A stretch of DNA of 64,000 nt from Gracilariopsis chorda (Eukaryota > Rhodophyta > Florideophyceae > Gracilariales > Gracilariaceae): contig NBIV01000017.1 in NCBI GenBank assembly GCA_003194525.1, forward strand, positions 1 through 64,000, read 5' to 3'. Positions 1-9,904 of this stretch are shown here, piece by piece. The stretch's first letter is position 1. Each line of letters starts with the position of its first letter. The position numbers were made by a program, and so were the translations under genes. The notes beneath the pieces were generated by a model. That model had not been told where the DNA came from and searched no databases. It saw only the letters and a list, made by a program, of their open reading frames with translations.

Positions 1-1688
1 CTCCTCTTACAACATCTTCGCCTTCGAACCCCTTCACAACTTCCACCTCGGCGTCTCAAAGCTCATCAAAGCCACCGCCATCGAACGACTCCGCTCCGAA
101 TCACTCTTCACCACAGTCGGCCCCAACAACACCAAACGTTCCTTCCATTCCATCCGCACCTCAATCCTCAAACACTCCAACTCCATCCTCGCCGCCATCG
201 AAAAGGACTCCCCCGCACCCGGCCTCCACATCGACTTCTCCACAACCGACAACTCCAAGCCCTCAACGGCTTCTTCACCACAGAAGGCTTACGAGGAATG
301 CTGGAAGCAAAGGATTACCGCACCCTCGACATGGTCTTCCCCTTCATCGGCGCCTTCTTCGACAGATGCTGCAAAGAAACCGACTCCTCCCCATCACTTC
401 TGTCTTCACCAAGTACACAGACCTCCTTCTCTCCGCTATGCGATACAACTCCTCCCCGAATGGACAGACACCTCCCTCCTATCTCTCGAAAAACACATCA
501 GATCCTTCAAAGTCACAGCCGCATCCATTCTCGGACCCTACCACTCCTCCCACCTCGGCACCCTCAAGTTCCATCTCCTCGACCACATCGTCGAAGACAT
601 ACGCCGATACGGGGGTCTCCACTTCAACGACGCAGGCATCTTCGAGCACGCCCACGTCCTCTTCAAATCACATTACTCCAAAACTTCCAAGCGAAGAGCC
701 ACCGCCCATACAGAAACCATCCGTGCTATAGACCGCTCCAATCTCTTCAAAGACTGGAATCCACTTTCCGCAGACCCTTCCCTATCCTCCCATGCTCGAC
801 CTCAAACTCAACCGCAACCACGCAAACCCTCCTTCGTACGTGACGGAAAACATCTTTCCTTCTACGACATCTTCACAGCCGCAAAGTACCTTGCATCCAC
901 CCCCAACGCAAGTCCAAAATTTCTTCAAGAACTCTTCTCCTCAGACACGCTCTCCATCATCTCACAACTAGGTCCCACCACACTTCATTCCTTCGTCTCC
1001 CTTTCCATCGAATATCTCAAGCTAAATCCCTCACCCAACAACCTCCGTCAAACTCGTCTCACCTTCGTCAACTCCGCATACGTCGTCGGCGGTTACATCC
1101 CAACACTACACAATTACAACCAAGAACGAAACGAACTCGTCCTCCAAAAACCCTCCGTCCCTCTCCTCCAGCGCATCTTCGCCGTTCCATCATTCGGACC
1201 TTCCAGATCACCAAAGTTCTCCCATATCCTTGTCGCAGGAACCAACTCCTCCTCTCCATCCACACCCACTGTATGGGTCTCCAAGCTCATTGCCTAGTTC
1301 GCTTCAAACTACCTTCCCCCTCTTCAAGCTCTTCCACCCCCATTACAAAGGAATTCGCTTTCGTACAATTCCTTGAACTCGTACCACCCCGCGACAATGT
1401 CGATATCACCCTCAACTGCGTCTGCCTTCGGTGGTCAACCGATGACGAGCGGGACCACCACCGATCCAGTTCCCATCTCCAAACCTTCCACCGACGACAA
1501 CGTATCTCCTTGGTTCGGCCTCATTCCTTCCACCTCCATTCTAGGTGCAGTCCGTCATTCGAGAAAACTACCCGCCCCGCCATTCACTCCTCGTCTTCAC
1601 TGGCGCTTCCATCGTTTTCTACATCAACCGATTCTATCGTGACACCTCTTCAAAGCCTTACGCCCCACAATCTACAACACATCAGTAA
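1..1688 (+). pseudogene. KDZ/Plavaka-like transposase remnant, C-terminal part
   Basis: Plus-strand coding sequence, cut by the window edge and spread over several frames. Near base 10 it reads FAFEPLHNFHLGVSKLIK. Near base 560 it reads KFHLLDHIVEDIRRYGG, followed by a FEHAHVLFKSHY-like stretch. A LHxxxLGVxK box followed later by KxHLLxH and FExxH resembles the transposase core of the KDZ (Kyakuja-Dileera-Zisupton)/Plavaka class of DNA transposons; this is family knowledge applied by eye. The last recognisable stretch, containing SLLVFTGASIVFYINRFY, ends at a TAA at 1686-1688. At least three frame changes mean it cannot make one protein, unless unseen introns exist. Composition is strongly pyrimidine-rich on the plus strand (Ser/Pro/Thr-rich). 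The transposase identity is moderate; the gene being real but degraded is more secure. The first half of the gene, including any zinc ribbon, lies outside the window. Confidence 0.45.
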
Positions 1689-1710
1689 ACCACCCGTTCC
1701 ACCAGTAACA

Positions 1711-4124
1711 CTATTCTTCTTCAACTTGTTCTTCATAACCTCCCAGACCTTCCTCCCACTGCGCCTCGACATGATCCGTCGCCTCACCTCTCCCAACATC
1801 TCGACTCTCTTTCACCAACCTCTTCATCCACACATCTTCTGGCCGACACGCAGCAACATAACAGTCCAGCACCCCTCCCAGCCGTTTCGTCATATGTTCC
1901 AAAAAGTATTCATCCTTCACGGCCAAGTATATCCTCCGCTTCGAAGGTATCCAGCGCTACCGTCACTTCTCTATCCCATTGCCAGCTATACAACGCGGGT
2001 CACCCTCATCGCAACCTTCATTCTCCAATTCTTCATGATGTAGCTCTCTCACCTCTCCCACGCCACACCAAGTATATTCTCTACCGCGAGCGGAAGATAC
2101 TCACCGTACAACGTAGAAAATAACAACTGCCGTCTTCCTCCACGCCCCACATCTGTGTCCATTGCCGTCAAAAACACATCCGATCCACGCATCCAAACGA
2201 GCCAAATGCATCACTGTCCATCAACGTACTCCATCTTTCCCTCCCTTTCCGTTCCCACCTCATATCCCATGAATTCTTCCAACACTTCCACCGCAGCCCC
2301 GTTCTTGAAGTACATGTCCCCTTCACTAAACTCTCTCAGCCGCCCAGCAACCTGAAATCCAGAATACGTAAGATCTCGATTGTTTTCATCCTCCAAGAAC
2401 ATAAACCTACCGCTCTTCGCCTCCCCATTCCCCTTGAACTTCGTCTTTTGCTTCCTGTAACTGCTTTTTCAACTCAATGTCTAGCTCCGTCGCCTCTCGC
2501 GGTCTCACGCGTCTGGTTATCAAGTCATATCCAAGCAACGAAAACTTTGTCCCGTGCCGCACGCTTCCGAACCCCAATCACATCACTCAACTTCTGCTTC
2601 ATACGTTGCCTCAAACACCTGTCCGCAACAACCTCCCGCACGCATTGATCCTTCCTACCCGCTTCACGAATCGACTCCGATCTCTCCCCCCTCAATCTCA
2701 ACGGCCAACCAAGTACTTTAATAGTTCATTACTTCCTCCTCGCGACGAAGGCGTTGTACGACCTCATTTCAGACCCAATCTCAAACGGACATCGAGGTAC
2801 AATCTCCTTTTCCACCCACAACAAACACACTCCCCTCTTTTCCCTTCCCAATACTTCGCATCGATTCGTACAGTTCCTTTCCACACCCTCCGAATTTAAA
2901 ACAAAGCTCTGATACCTCCACCTTCGCATAGTACAACAACCTATCATATACTACCCTGGCAAACCCATAAAAACGCTCTTGAAATCAACCCACATACTTG
3001 CTACGCCCTCGCAATTCCTTTTCACCTTCAGATCCTTTCTCTTCCCTCGTGTCACCTTCATCCCTTCCCGTAAGCTATCTATCAGCAAATTCTTCTCGCT
3101 CATCTCTTCTCTCATCCTCTTCAGTTCCTCTTGCGTCAGCTTCAGCGACATCTTTAGGCTGCAGTGGTTCCCTTTGATCTGCCCGAGTTCTGCCTTCAAC
3201 ATATTGACCTCTCAACTAACGAAGATCGAGACATCACATCGATGTCATCATTCCCTGCATCTCCCAAAATATTGACAGGCAGCCGGCGCTCCTGAGCAGG
3301 CTCACTTGAAGACCGATGAACACTTCGTTTCCTCTCTCGCATTCCTTCCAGAGTCCGTGGCGTTATGCTTCCTTTATCACTTTCCAAGTCTTGAGCCATT
3401 TGCACCTTTCGCGTCCGTACCGAGGTGCTCGTACGTTCTCCGCTTTTCGATGCTTCCTGTATTCTATCCGTCGCGTCTGACCACTTCTTCACTTCTCGCG
3501 TTTCCTTTAAATCAGAGCGGCGTTCCACTCCTTCCTTTATTCTCTCTGTCGTCCATCTCCGCTTGACAATGCGATCCTCTTCGTCCCCATCTCTCTCTAC
3601 CAAAGGGACATTTACCTCTCCTCCATATTGATTTCCCTTTGGGGCTCCACCTCTTTTAAGCGCAACTGCCTCTCCATTTGTTTCCTTTCCGGCATTTCTT
3701 CATCTTTATTTCGGTCTTCGACCCGCGCATTTGCTTTCAACCCTCCCTGATGTGGTACCTCTTCTCTTCTACTAGCAACCCATCCTTTCTTACCCTCCAC
3801 TCCACCACCAGACCCAGGCATAGATCGCTGTCCCCGAACCGAATCTCTCCTGCGTGCTACATGGGCATGGGCATCAGCCTTCAAATTCTCATTCGTCGTG
3901 CGCTCACTCGTCGTGCGCTCGCATCCGACGTTCTTTGCCCCACCTCTTCCTCCTCTCTTCGAAGCACCTTCTCCTGACCTCCTACCCGATAACCTGCTCC
4001 TGGGAACACATGATTTCGATTTCGTTCCACTCGCGGTTCGCTCCTCAATAGCCTTTCGCCGCGTCTTAGGCGCACTCGCCACACCACCCCTTGCCGGGCC
4101 TCGCTTCTTTCCTTTCGGCGCCAT
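1711..4124 (-). pseudogene. Basic then coiled-coil protein, unknown, frameshifted
   Basis: Function not recognised. The start chosen is the ATG at 4124 (MAPKGKKRGPARGG), a very basic N-terminus rich in Lys/Arg that looks nuclear or DNA-binding. The first open stretch (about 170 residues) ends at 3612. Coding character continues in other frames: a charged stretch at 3196-3603, a clear coiled coil at 2951-3202 (LTQEELKRMREEMSEKN), and a stretch near 2211-2440 containing YSGFQVAGRLREFSEGDMYF. A last open stretch ends at 1711, only 23 bp from the end of the convergent transposase-like gene. At least three frame breaks are needed, so it is broken or very poorly assembled. The basic head and coiled coil would suit a DNA-binding accessory protein of the neighbouring element, but that is inference. 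Only the N-terminal stretch is a secure open frame. Confidence 0.4.
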
Positions 4125-4421
4125 TCTTGGAGTCAAACCTCTTGCGCAAGTGGCTAGTGACGCTCTGGGATGGCGCACGCCGTGTGTTGTCTGGGAAAAT
4201 CTCGCCACCCAATGCGCGCAAAAATCTTTGGTTTTTGTAAAATCTTGAGAATACAATCCTCCGTGGTACCGAAAATGGACATTTCTGTGTCACATATATA
4301 TCGCTTTGTATCTTCTATCCTTAATGAAAAGTGATGTTCTCCTATGTTAAGACTACACATTCGTTCAAATAATAAACGTCGCCCTTTAGCCAGGCTGTGG
4401 ACAAAGGTTTATAACAACAAA

Positions 4422-5092
4422 CTAATCAATGACTATCGTTCCAGCCTCCACATTCAAATGGGTTTGCCAGTCATAAACCTTACCGTATCTGGCGAAGAGT
4501 TCCTCTCCTTGCTCTATGTTGGCTCCCGCCTCCATCTTAATAAGTTTGTAGTCAGTTATTCCCCCTGGTGTTCGTCCCACTCCCGGTGTCCGTTTCATTC
4601 GCACATTAGCCTCCCTTTTTTCAAGAGGCAATCCACCATGGCATCTAACTGTTCATCCCCTTACACGTACTTTGGATCGTTGATATACCCCGCAATACAA
4701 AAAGGGGCAGGAACCACCCATAAAATGGGGTTTGCTTGTTTTCCATGCCAATTCGTAAGCTGTTTTCGATGCAGAAGTGATTGGCACTGTTGACCGTATA
4801 CTTTTATCTCCACCGCATACTTCAGGAAGCGATCCTTCGTCACACCCATAACTCCTTCCCCGTAGATCTTGTGCACTTCTTTCCTATTCGAAAGGTCATG
4901 ATAAACCAATGTCCCGTAGAAATAGCACACTACCTCGCCTGCAGCACTTCGACTAGTTGCAAACACTCCAACACCAGCCTTTTCATGACGAATAGTAGAC
5001 TTGCCAACTCGCAACCCATATTGCACAGCCTCCACTGCCAATAGAGACTTTATGTTCTCCAGATTCATTCTTCCCTGCAGCTCTTCGGCCAT
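4422..5092 (-). pseudogene. SET-domain methyltransferase remnant
   Basis: Two open stretches carry the two ends of a SET domain. The upstream one (4661-5092) has GVGVFATSRSAAGEVVCYFYG, the typical SET N-terminal G-x-G-(V/L)-F-A ... aGE ... Y-x-G signature. The downstream one (4422-4631) has AGANIEQGEELFARYG, the typical C-terminal GEEL-x-x-x-YG signature. SET proteins transfer methyl groups from S-adenosylmethionine to lysines, usually on histones. The central NHxC-type segment is disrupted at about 4635-4665 by a stop and a frame change. Between the methyltransferase stop at 5212 and this stretch, open sequence (HLVDFLSTLWQSEI) continues in the methyltransferase frame. The SET part may therefore once have been fused to the DNA methyltransferase upstream. 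As it stands it is unlikely to be active. Confidence 0.55.
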
Positions 5093-5211
5093 CCATCCAT
5101 AGCTTTCTTCCCTCCCAACTTCCCTAGAATTTCACTTTGCCACAAAGTGGAGAGAAAGTCGACCAGGTGTGGAGGAAGAATTTGGTACGGTGGAAATCCG
5201 TCGACAGGCCT

Positions 5212-6204
5212 CTATAACACGGTGTGCCTGCTTCTTCCCATTTGGAATGCAGAGGAAACACAATGGGCCATCTTTCGAAGCTCCTGGCTCTTCTCAATAT
5301 CCGTGTGTCCTTCCCGTATTATGGAAGCGAAGCGAAAAATAGCGGCATGCCTGGCGTGTTCAAAGCAAGCTTTGTCCGGTTCACACCCCACAAGCTTCCG
5401 ATGCTTGGGCAGTTCCATGCACACCATCGCTGTTGAGAACGTTCCGGCAAACATGTCAACCACCAGGTCTCCTGGCTGACTGAACCTGCAAATCAGCCCT
5501 TTCAACAGTGCCCTACACTTCTGTTCCGGTCGCACCCTTTTCGTTGTATACTTCCCATCCGGGTTTTTCACAGACCACATGAGCATCTCACTATTTGACA
5601 TCGGCGGCACTCGATCCATGATTGCATGATACGCTGGGTATCGTGAAGCAACATAATTGAAGTTCTCATAGTCGACCATCCGGTGCTGTTGTGCATAAGG
5701 AACTCCAGAACGAACAGCATGTACAGCGTATTCTGTCGTCTGGTGCAACCGGCAACTTCTTCTCCCGACGTTACCCGTCGTATTGCCTAAAGACCGTACG
5801 AAATGGAACGGCTGTTCGTCGACGACAAAGGAGTAACGCTTCATATCAGAGTCATCCATGTAGGTAACTTTCCGTAGCACATCCCACCACAACAGTACCT
5901 GATCCCATGAGCAGAACTGCATAATATGTCCACCAGGACGTAGAGGCTTTGACGACCTCCTCGCTGACCTGCTCATGCCCTTCTCGGTCAGAATATAGTG
6001 TTCGCTGTTCTCCAAACGACGCTCAGAACGAGTCCCATATGGCGGATCGGAAAGCAGGACCTGTACCCTTCCTTCAATAGATACCTCGATTTCGCCAGAC
6101 TTGTTGTCGTCAACTTCGATGAGATTTTCGAACTTGCAGTTGTGGAGACGGAAGTTGCGGGACATCTCCTTCTCACAATACTTGTAAGCTATCACATCAT
6201 CCAA
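5212..6204 (-). CDS. DNA N6-adenine/N4-cytosine methyltransferase, beta-class layout
   Basis: An open frame of about 330 codons encodes an S-adenosylmethionine-dependent DNA amino-methyltransferase. The catalytic motif IV is LSDPPYGTRS (DPPY at residues 53-56). It is followed by LRPGGHIMQFCSW near residue 90, a variable target-recognition-like stretch, and a late motif I, VVDMFAGTFSTAM (250-262), leading into a GCEPDKACFEHA SAM-binding strand. The order catalytic motif, then TRD, then SAM motif is the beta class of bacterial restriction-modification enzymes (N6_N4_Mtase family). It is not the MT-A70 type (DPPW) usual in eukaryotes. No ATG opens this frame upstream; the first in-frame ATG is near 6165. 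The frame overlaps the end of the 459-residue gene by 13 bp and continues open upstream in parallel with it. The two were probably one gene joined by a frame change (decay, recoding or sequence error). The active-site motifs look intact. Confidence 0.75.
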   Translation of the reverse strand: MDDVIAYKYCEKEMSRNFRLHNCKFENLIEVDDNKSGEIEVSIEGRVQVLLSDPPYGTRSERRLENSEHYILTEKGMSRSARRSSKPLRPGGHIMQFCSWDQVLLWWDVLRKVTYMDDSDMKRYSFVVDEQPFHFVRSLGNTTGNVGRRSCRLHQTTEYAVHAVRSGVPYAQQHRMVDYENFNYVASRYPAYHAIMDRVPPMSNSEMLMWSVKNPDGKYTTKRVRPEQKCRALLKGLICRFSQPGDLVVDMFAGTFSTAMVCMELPKHRKLVGCEPDKACFEHARHAAIFRFASIIREGHTDIEKSQELRKMAHCVSSAFQMGRSRHTVL

Positions 6205-7571
6205 ATTCTTAGGGTACGGTGGTGCACGAATCCCGTTCCTTCGACATCATACGATAAGTTCTGCGACAAAGCTGTTGTCTGCAGTCCTTCAGTGGCCTTT
6301 GGTGCAGTACCACGTTCCGCAGTACCACGTTCCGCATCCTCTACCATCTCTATCTCTTCCAATTCTTCCAACTCACCCTGATCACCACCTTCCACACACT
6401 CAGCACGTTCGTTCCCACCACCAGCCGTACCAGTTTTTACCGGCTCCATAATGATATCAATGTCTTCTGCGGGCTCTGGTTTCACAGTTTGATGTCCTTT
6501 GACATTGCTTCCATGCAATGCAATGAGCTTCAGAGGCTTTATGGCCTCTTGAACCGTAGTAACAAGAGATTCACTAAAGTTCTCAAACCGCAGAGGGAAA
6601 AGTCTCGTTCTCATGATGGTGAACCTTTTGAGGGCATCCCATTTGCTAGGAGCAGAGATGTCGAACAGTTTCTCTTGTACCACCACATTAGGAAGGTTAC
6701 CAAGATATTCTTTGGCACAAAGGCGAAGCGCTTTATCCACTGGGTCCGGCAGATTCCATGCCCATTTGGTAACTTTTTCTTCTACGGTGGTGACATTCTT
6801 CTCCTCCACAAAATGTTGGGAACAATCTTTGTGCTGGAAGCCCATGGAGCGTTGTGCAATATCGGTGAAGACTACACTGATATAGTAGAGTCGAATGTAA
6901 AGCAAGATCATAACCTCAACGTTGGGAAACCCGAGGGATTGGGCGAAACAATCCCAAGCCCTGGTCACCAGTTGCACACCATATCCGACTCTCTGGCTCT
7001 GGGTCATGTCCGACAAACTCACTTTCGAGAACTTCTTAGCTGCCATGGCCCTTTTCCTCTTCCTACCACTTCCTTTCTTATCCACGGCAATCTGTAGCAC
7101 CATAGACAACCTAATGACCATTTCAAAGTCGGTGCAAGAATCCGTGTGGAAAGCGGAAGACTTCTTGTTTGCTTCCAGAACACGGGACTTGCAAAAGACA
7201 GATAGCAACACGTTACGGGGAATTCCTTTAAGCCCTTCCCTTTTACAATAAACCTTCCAAACGTCCCTTACACGCCTGTCTTCTTCACGGTCCTTTACGT
7301 CCACCACTCTTGCCATAAGATAGAGTTGACGTGGATGGCCTCTGAGAGACATGTTACGGAGCTCGGAGTCCAAATACGAGATGCAATCCGGTCCGATGAG
7401 AGTGAGAAACATTTTCTTGGCAGAGTCATGAACGTTGCGACTTTGTACCGCGAACTCCACAAAGTCAGTGTGCTTCAAACTTCTCGGCTCATTTACATTT
7501 TGCCTCGTCGCTGTGTAGCCATCACGAACTGCAAGGTAAGCATCAATAAGCTCTTCTCCGGTTCCGTGCAT
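6192..7571 (-). CDS. 459-residue protein, unknown, upstream of DNA methyltransferase
   Basis: Unrecognised. The ATG at 7571 starts a long clean open frame (MHGTGEELIDAYLAVRD). The body is mixed helical with a Lys/Arg cluster near residue 170 (KKGSGRKRKRAMAAKKF), which may be a nuclear localisation signal. The C-terminal 80 residues are acidic (EELEELEEIEMVED). A 15-bp direct tandem repeat at about 6303-6332 gives the repeated peptide AERGT. The frame ends inside the start region of the methyltransferase frame, with a different phase, so an N-terminal domain of a fused methyltransferase is the simplest reading. It heads the minus-strand track and is transcribed away from the ParB-like gene across a 406-bp gap. 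No catalytic motif was seen. The acidic tail parallels the acidic segments of the divergent plus-strand track. Confidence 0.6.
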   Translation of the reverse strand: MHGTGEELIDAYLAVRDGYTATRQNVNEPRSLKHTDFVEFAVQSRNVHDSAKKMFLTLIGPDCISYLDSELRNMSLRGHPRQLYLMARVVDVKDREEDRRVRDVWKVYCKREGLKGIPRNVLLSVFCKSRVLEANKKSSAFHTDSCTDFEMVIRLSMVLQIAVDKKGSGRKRKRAMAAKKFSKVSLSDMTQSQRVGYGVQLVTRAWDCFAQSLGFPNVEVMILLYIRLYYISVVFTDIAQRSMGFQHKDCSQHFVEEKNVTTVEEKVTKWAWNLPDPVDKALRLCAKEYLGNLPNVVVQEKLFDISAPSKWDALKRFTIMRTRLFPLRFENFSESLVTTVQEAIKPLKLIALHGSNVKGHQTVKPEPAEDIDIIMEPVKTGTAGGGNERAECVEGGDQGELEELEEIEMVEDAERGTAERGTAPKATEGLQTTALSQNLSYDVEGTGFVHHRTLRIWMM

Positions 7572-7977
7572 CTTGAATGAACCCGTTTCCTTCGGATTAT
7601 GTTTCTCTTCGTTTTGGGTCGAGGACCATGGTCCGAGGTGTCATGGTGCTCCATCGCGAACATGATGGAGCGCCAGGACGCGAAATTTAATTAAAATTAT
7701 TCATGCCTGGCGCTCCATCGTGTTCGCGATGGAGCACCACGACACCTCGGACCATGGTCCTCGAACAAAAACTTATCAATTTTTTTTTGCAATGCAAGTA
7801 TTTGGGAGGGGAATTGCAGGGATGCTACGTTGACGACAATGGATGTCATGAAACGTCTTGAAAACGATATATAGTGCTTACGTCCATCTCTTTGGAACCA
7901 AGCATACGTGATCACGGGAGCATTCGACGTCAGCGGGTGCCAAGAAAACGCAAGCGCGACCTTTGAAGTACTCAGCC
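7572..7977. promoter_or_regulatory. Divergent intergenic promoter region
   Basis: A gap of 406 bp separates the ATG of the 459-residue gene (minus) from the ATG of the ParB-like gene (plus), so both tracks probably share one bidirectional control region. Its centre is filled by a 59-bp inverted repeat (7619-7764), described separately. The ParB-like start has a good context (cagccATGg at 7978). No convincing TATA box was seen; an AT-rich patch lies in the hairpin loop (aaatttaattaaaattatt). Confidence 0.45.
7619..7764. repeat. Near-perfect 59-bp inverted repeat (foldback)
   Basis: The left arm at 7619-7677 and the right arm at 7706-7764 are inverted copies matching at 57 of 59 positions, around a 28-nt AT-rich loop. 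Each arm contains smaller palindromes: GGACCATGGTCC, and a gctccatc / gatggagc hairpin around gcgaaca. Both mismatches are sites where the right arm keeps CpG and the left arm has TpG or CpA. That is the pattern left by deamination of methylated cytosine. It may be a foldback MITE or an operator-like site for a DNA-binding protein of the divergent genes. Confidence 0.85.
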
Positions 7978-9903
7978 ATGGATTCCACTGAGAATAAGGT
8001 AATAGCACCATCACGGAAACGGACTCCGAGGAAGCCTGTTTCGCCGAAGAGACGTGTTATATACATGCCGACCACGCGAGGCAAAGCGAAGAGCCGGGGC
8101 GCCACCCAAACTGCCAGCCACCCTGAGACATCAATTGGGGGCAATACGGGTCAGGTGCTTAACGTCGATGCGGAGGTCAATCTGTTCGTACGAGTTGGGA
8201 ATAGTGATGGGAAGGTGAAGGTAGGAGAAGCGAAATTGCGCAGTGTGGGGGTTGCTGGGGGGCCGGGGACGAGACTCTGTCATTCTCTGCACAACCATCC
8301 CCTGTCCTCTACGCAGAGACCTGGAGAGGACTTGGTGGTTATGTTTAAGACAAATATTTCGTCACACCAAGATGAGAAGTACCCTTATGTTTTTGGGGGT
8401 CCCGAGGAACCGCCCGCAACTTTGAAGGAGATGGTTTCAGCCGGTTTATATGCATGGGACACTGCGATGATGAGTGTCAAAAATGAAGGCGGAGAGGGGA
8501 ATGAGTCGGTTCAACCGCAGTCAGGAGCAACTGTGAAGACTGTCCACAGAAGTACAGCTTCAAGGACCACTGCAAAACAAGTCAAGCGCCTTCCCGCTGT
8601 TGCTGGTACACCATCAAGCATTTTGGTTACCAAAGCGCCGGTGAAGAGCCTTGAAAGCGGTGGAGGGGCTCCGTTGAAAACCCGTCAGAGCAGTGGAGGA
8701 ACATCAGGTGCTCTCGCGGGCGGCTCTGGAAACCGAAGAGGCCCTGAAGTCGGAGCAAGCTCCGATGATGACGTCATAGAGGTGCCTGTACTCTCCAGAA
8801 ACGATCTTTATCCGGAGGAGAGGGTTTTATATGATGATGGTGATGCTGTTCCTTCGGAAGAGGTGGATAACAGTTTGGGGGTCTTATACATCAATCAAGA
8901 TGATTATGACCAGCACAATTGCGTAATCGATATCCACAACATTCGATTTCCGAAGAACATGGTTCGTTCGAAGAATGACAAAAATCTTCGAGATACTTCG
9001 AACAAACTGAGGAAACTCGGATGGCTCCCTTCTCTTGGGTCGATTGCGATGGCCCTGTTGGAGGATGTGCTGGTTCGTGACGCTATTGATGTGAGTGGGC
9101 GTTTGATTGTTCCTGTGGTTTTGGTGGACGGCTTCCATCGAATGATTGTTCTACTGGACCTCAAACAGGATGGTGCAAGATGGGCACCGATTACTGCTGG
9201 TTTGAACGTCACGCTTTGGGAACGCAACGACGGCCGGAGAATGACATTGAATGAGGTGTTGTGGCTGGGGAAGACGTTGAATGATTTGAGTTCCAATGTT
9301 CTGGTGATGTCCTTCGCAGATAAGATTCACACTGCTGTTTCGTTTATTCGTAATGGCGTAGAGCAGGATGGGTATGAGTTGTCAAAGTTTAAACCAAGTC
9401 AAATCACGGGGGTGTTGGGGAGCAGTGAGACGAAGAGGAAAGAAGGGAAGATACGTCATTTCAATCACCATTCTGCTCTTGCTCTGAAGTTTGCGCATTA
9501 TTGCAGTCTGTTAGAGTTCTTCGATGTGGTGTGGCAGGAGACGCCTCAAATTGGAATGACTCATGTGTCTAGTGATATTCTGCTTGGAATGTCAGGGGAT
9601 AAGTTTCGTTTTACTATCCAATGTCTACAGGCGCATGTTCGAGTGAAGTCGGCGGCCACTGTGAAGATGGGACCGTTTGAGCATTTCCGAAAGTACTTCT
9701 TCGACTGCGCTTCTAGAAGGTATGAAATTTGCAGTGAGCTGGGGAGTTCCATGAAGGAGAAAAAGAATGTACAGGAAGTGATGAATACCACGGTTACCAT
9801 CGGCAATTCTGACCAGACTGTGTCAAAGTATATCATATCTCGTCTGGGGAGGTGGTATACGAAAGGGAAACGCAGTTCACTGGAGTCCAGAGTGAGAAAA
9901 TAA
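7978..9903 (+). CDS. ParB-like domain protein
   Basis: Start chosen at ATG 7978 (MDSTENKVIAPSRKR), giving 641 residues. The first 40 residues are basic (PRKPVSPKRR, TTRGKAKSRG) and look like a nuclear or AT-hook-like DNA-binding tail. Residues about 40-300 are low-complexity with an acidic patch. From about residue 305 a ParB/Srx-type N-terminal domain is visible. It has an IxxIRFPxNMVRS strand, a G-(W/L)-LPS turn, and VPVVLVDGFHRMIVLL near residue 385, the DGxHR box that binds nucleotide in ParB-like proteins. The C-terminal 250 residues are not recognised. ParB-like domains in mobile elements often accompany DNA methyltransferases, and this gene is divergent from one. The frame ends at a TAA, after which coding character continues in the +1 frame. 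The family call is moderate; the open frame is secure. Confidence 0.65.
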   Translation: MDSTENKVIAPSRKRTPRKPVSPKRRVIYMPTTRGKAKSRGATQTASHPETSIGGNTGQVLNVDAEVNLFVRVGNSDGKVKVGEAKLRSVGVAGGPGTRLCHSLHNHPLSSTQRPGEDLVVMFKTNISSHQDEKYPYVFGGPEEPPATLKEMVSAGLYAWDTAMMSVKNEGGEGNESVQPQSGATVKTVHRSTASRTTAKQVKRLPAVAGTPSSILVTKAPVKSLESGGGAPLKTRQSSGGTSGALAGGSGNRRGPEVGASSDDDVIEVPVLSRNDLYPEERVLYDDGDAVPSEEVDNSLGVLYINQDDYDQHNCVIDIHNIRFPKNMVRSKNDKNLRDTSNKLRKLGWLPSLGSIAMALLEDVLVRDAIDVSGRLIVPVVLVDGFHRMIVLLDLKQDGARWAPITAGLNVTLWERNDGRRMTLNEVLWLGKTLNDLSSNVLVMSFADKIHTAVSFIRNGVEQDGYELSKFKPSQITGVLGSSETKRKEGKIRHFNHHSALALKFAHYCSLLEFFDVVWQETPQIGMTHVSSDILLGMSGDKFRFTIQCLQAHVRVKSAATVKMGPFEHFRKYFFDCASRRYEICSELGSSMKEKKNVQEVMNTTVTIGNSDQTVSKYIISRLGRWYTKGKRSSLESRVRK

Positions 9904-9904
9904 G

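Noticed and set aside
1273-2043. 256-codon plus-strand open frame
   Set aside because: Overlaps both the transposase-like end and the minus-strand gene. It is low-complexity Ser/Pro/His sequence caused by the pyrimidine-rich strand, with no motif.
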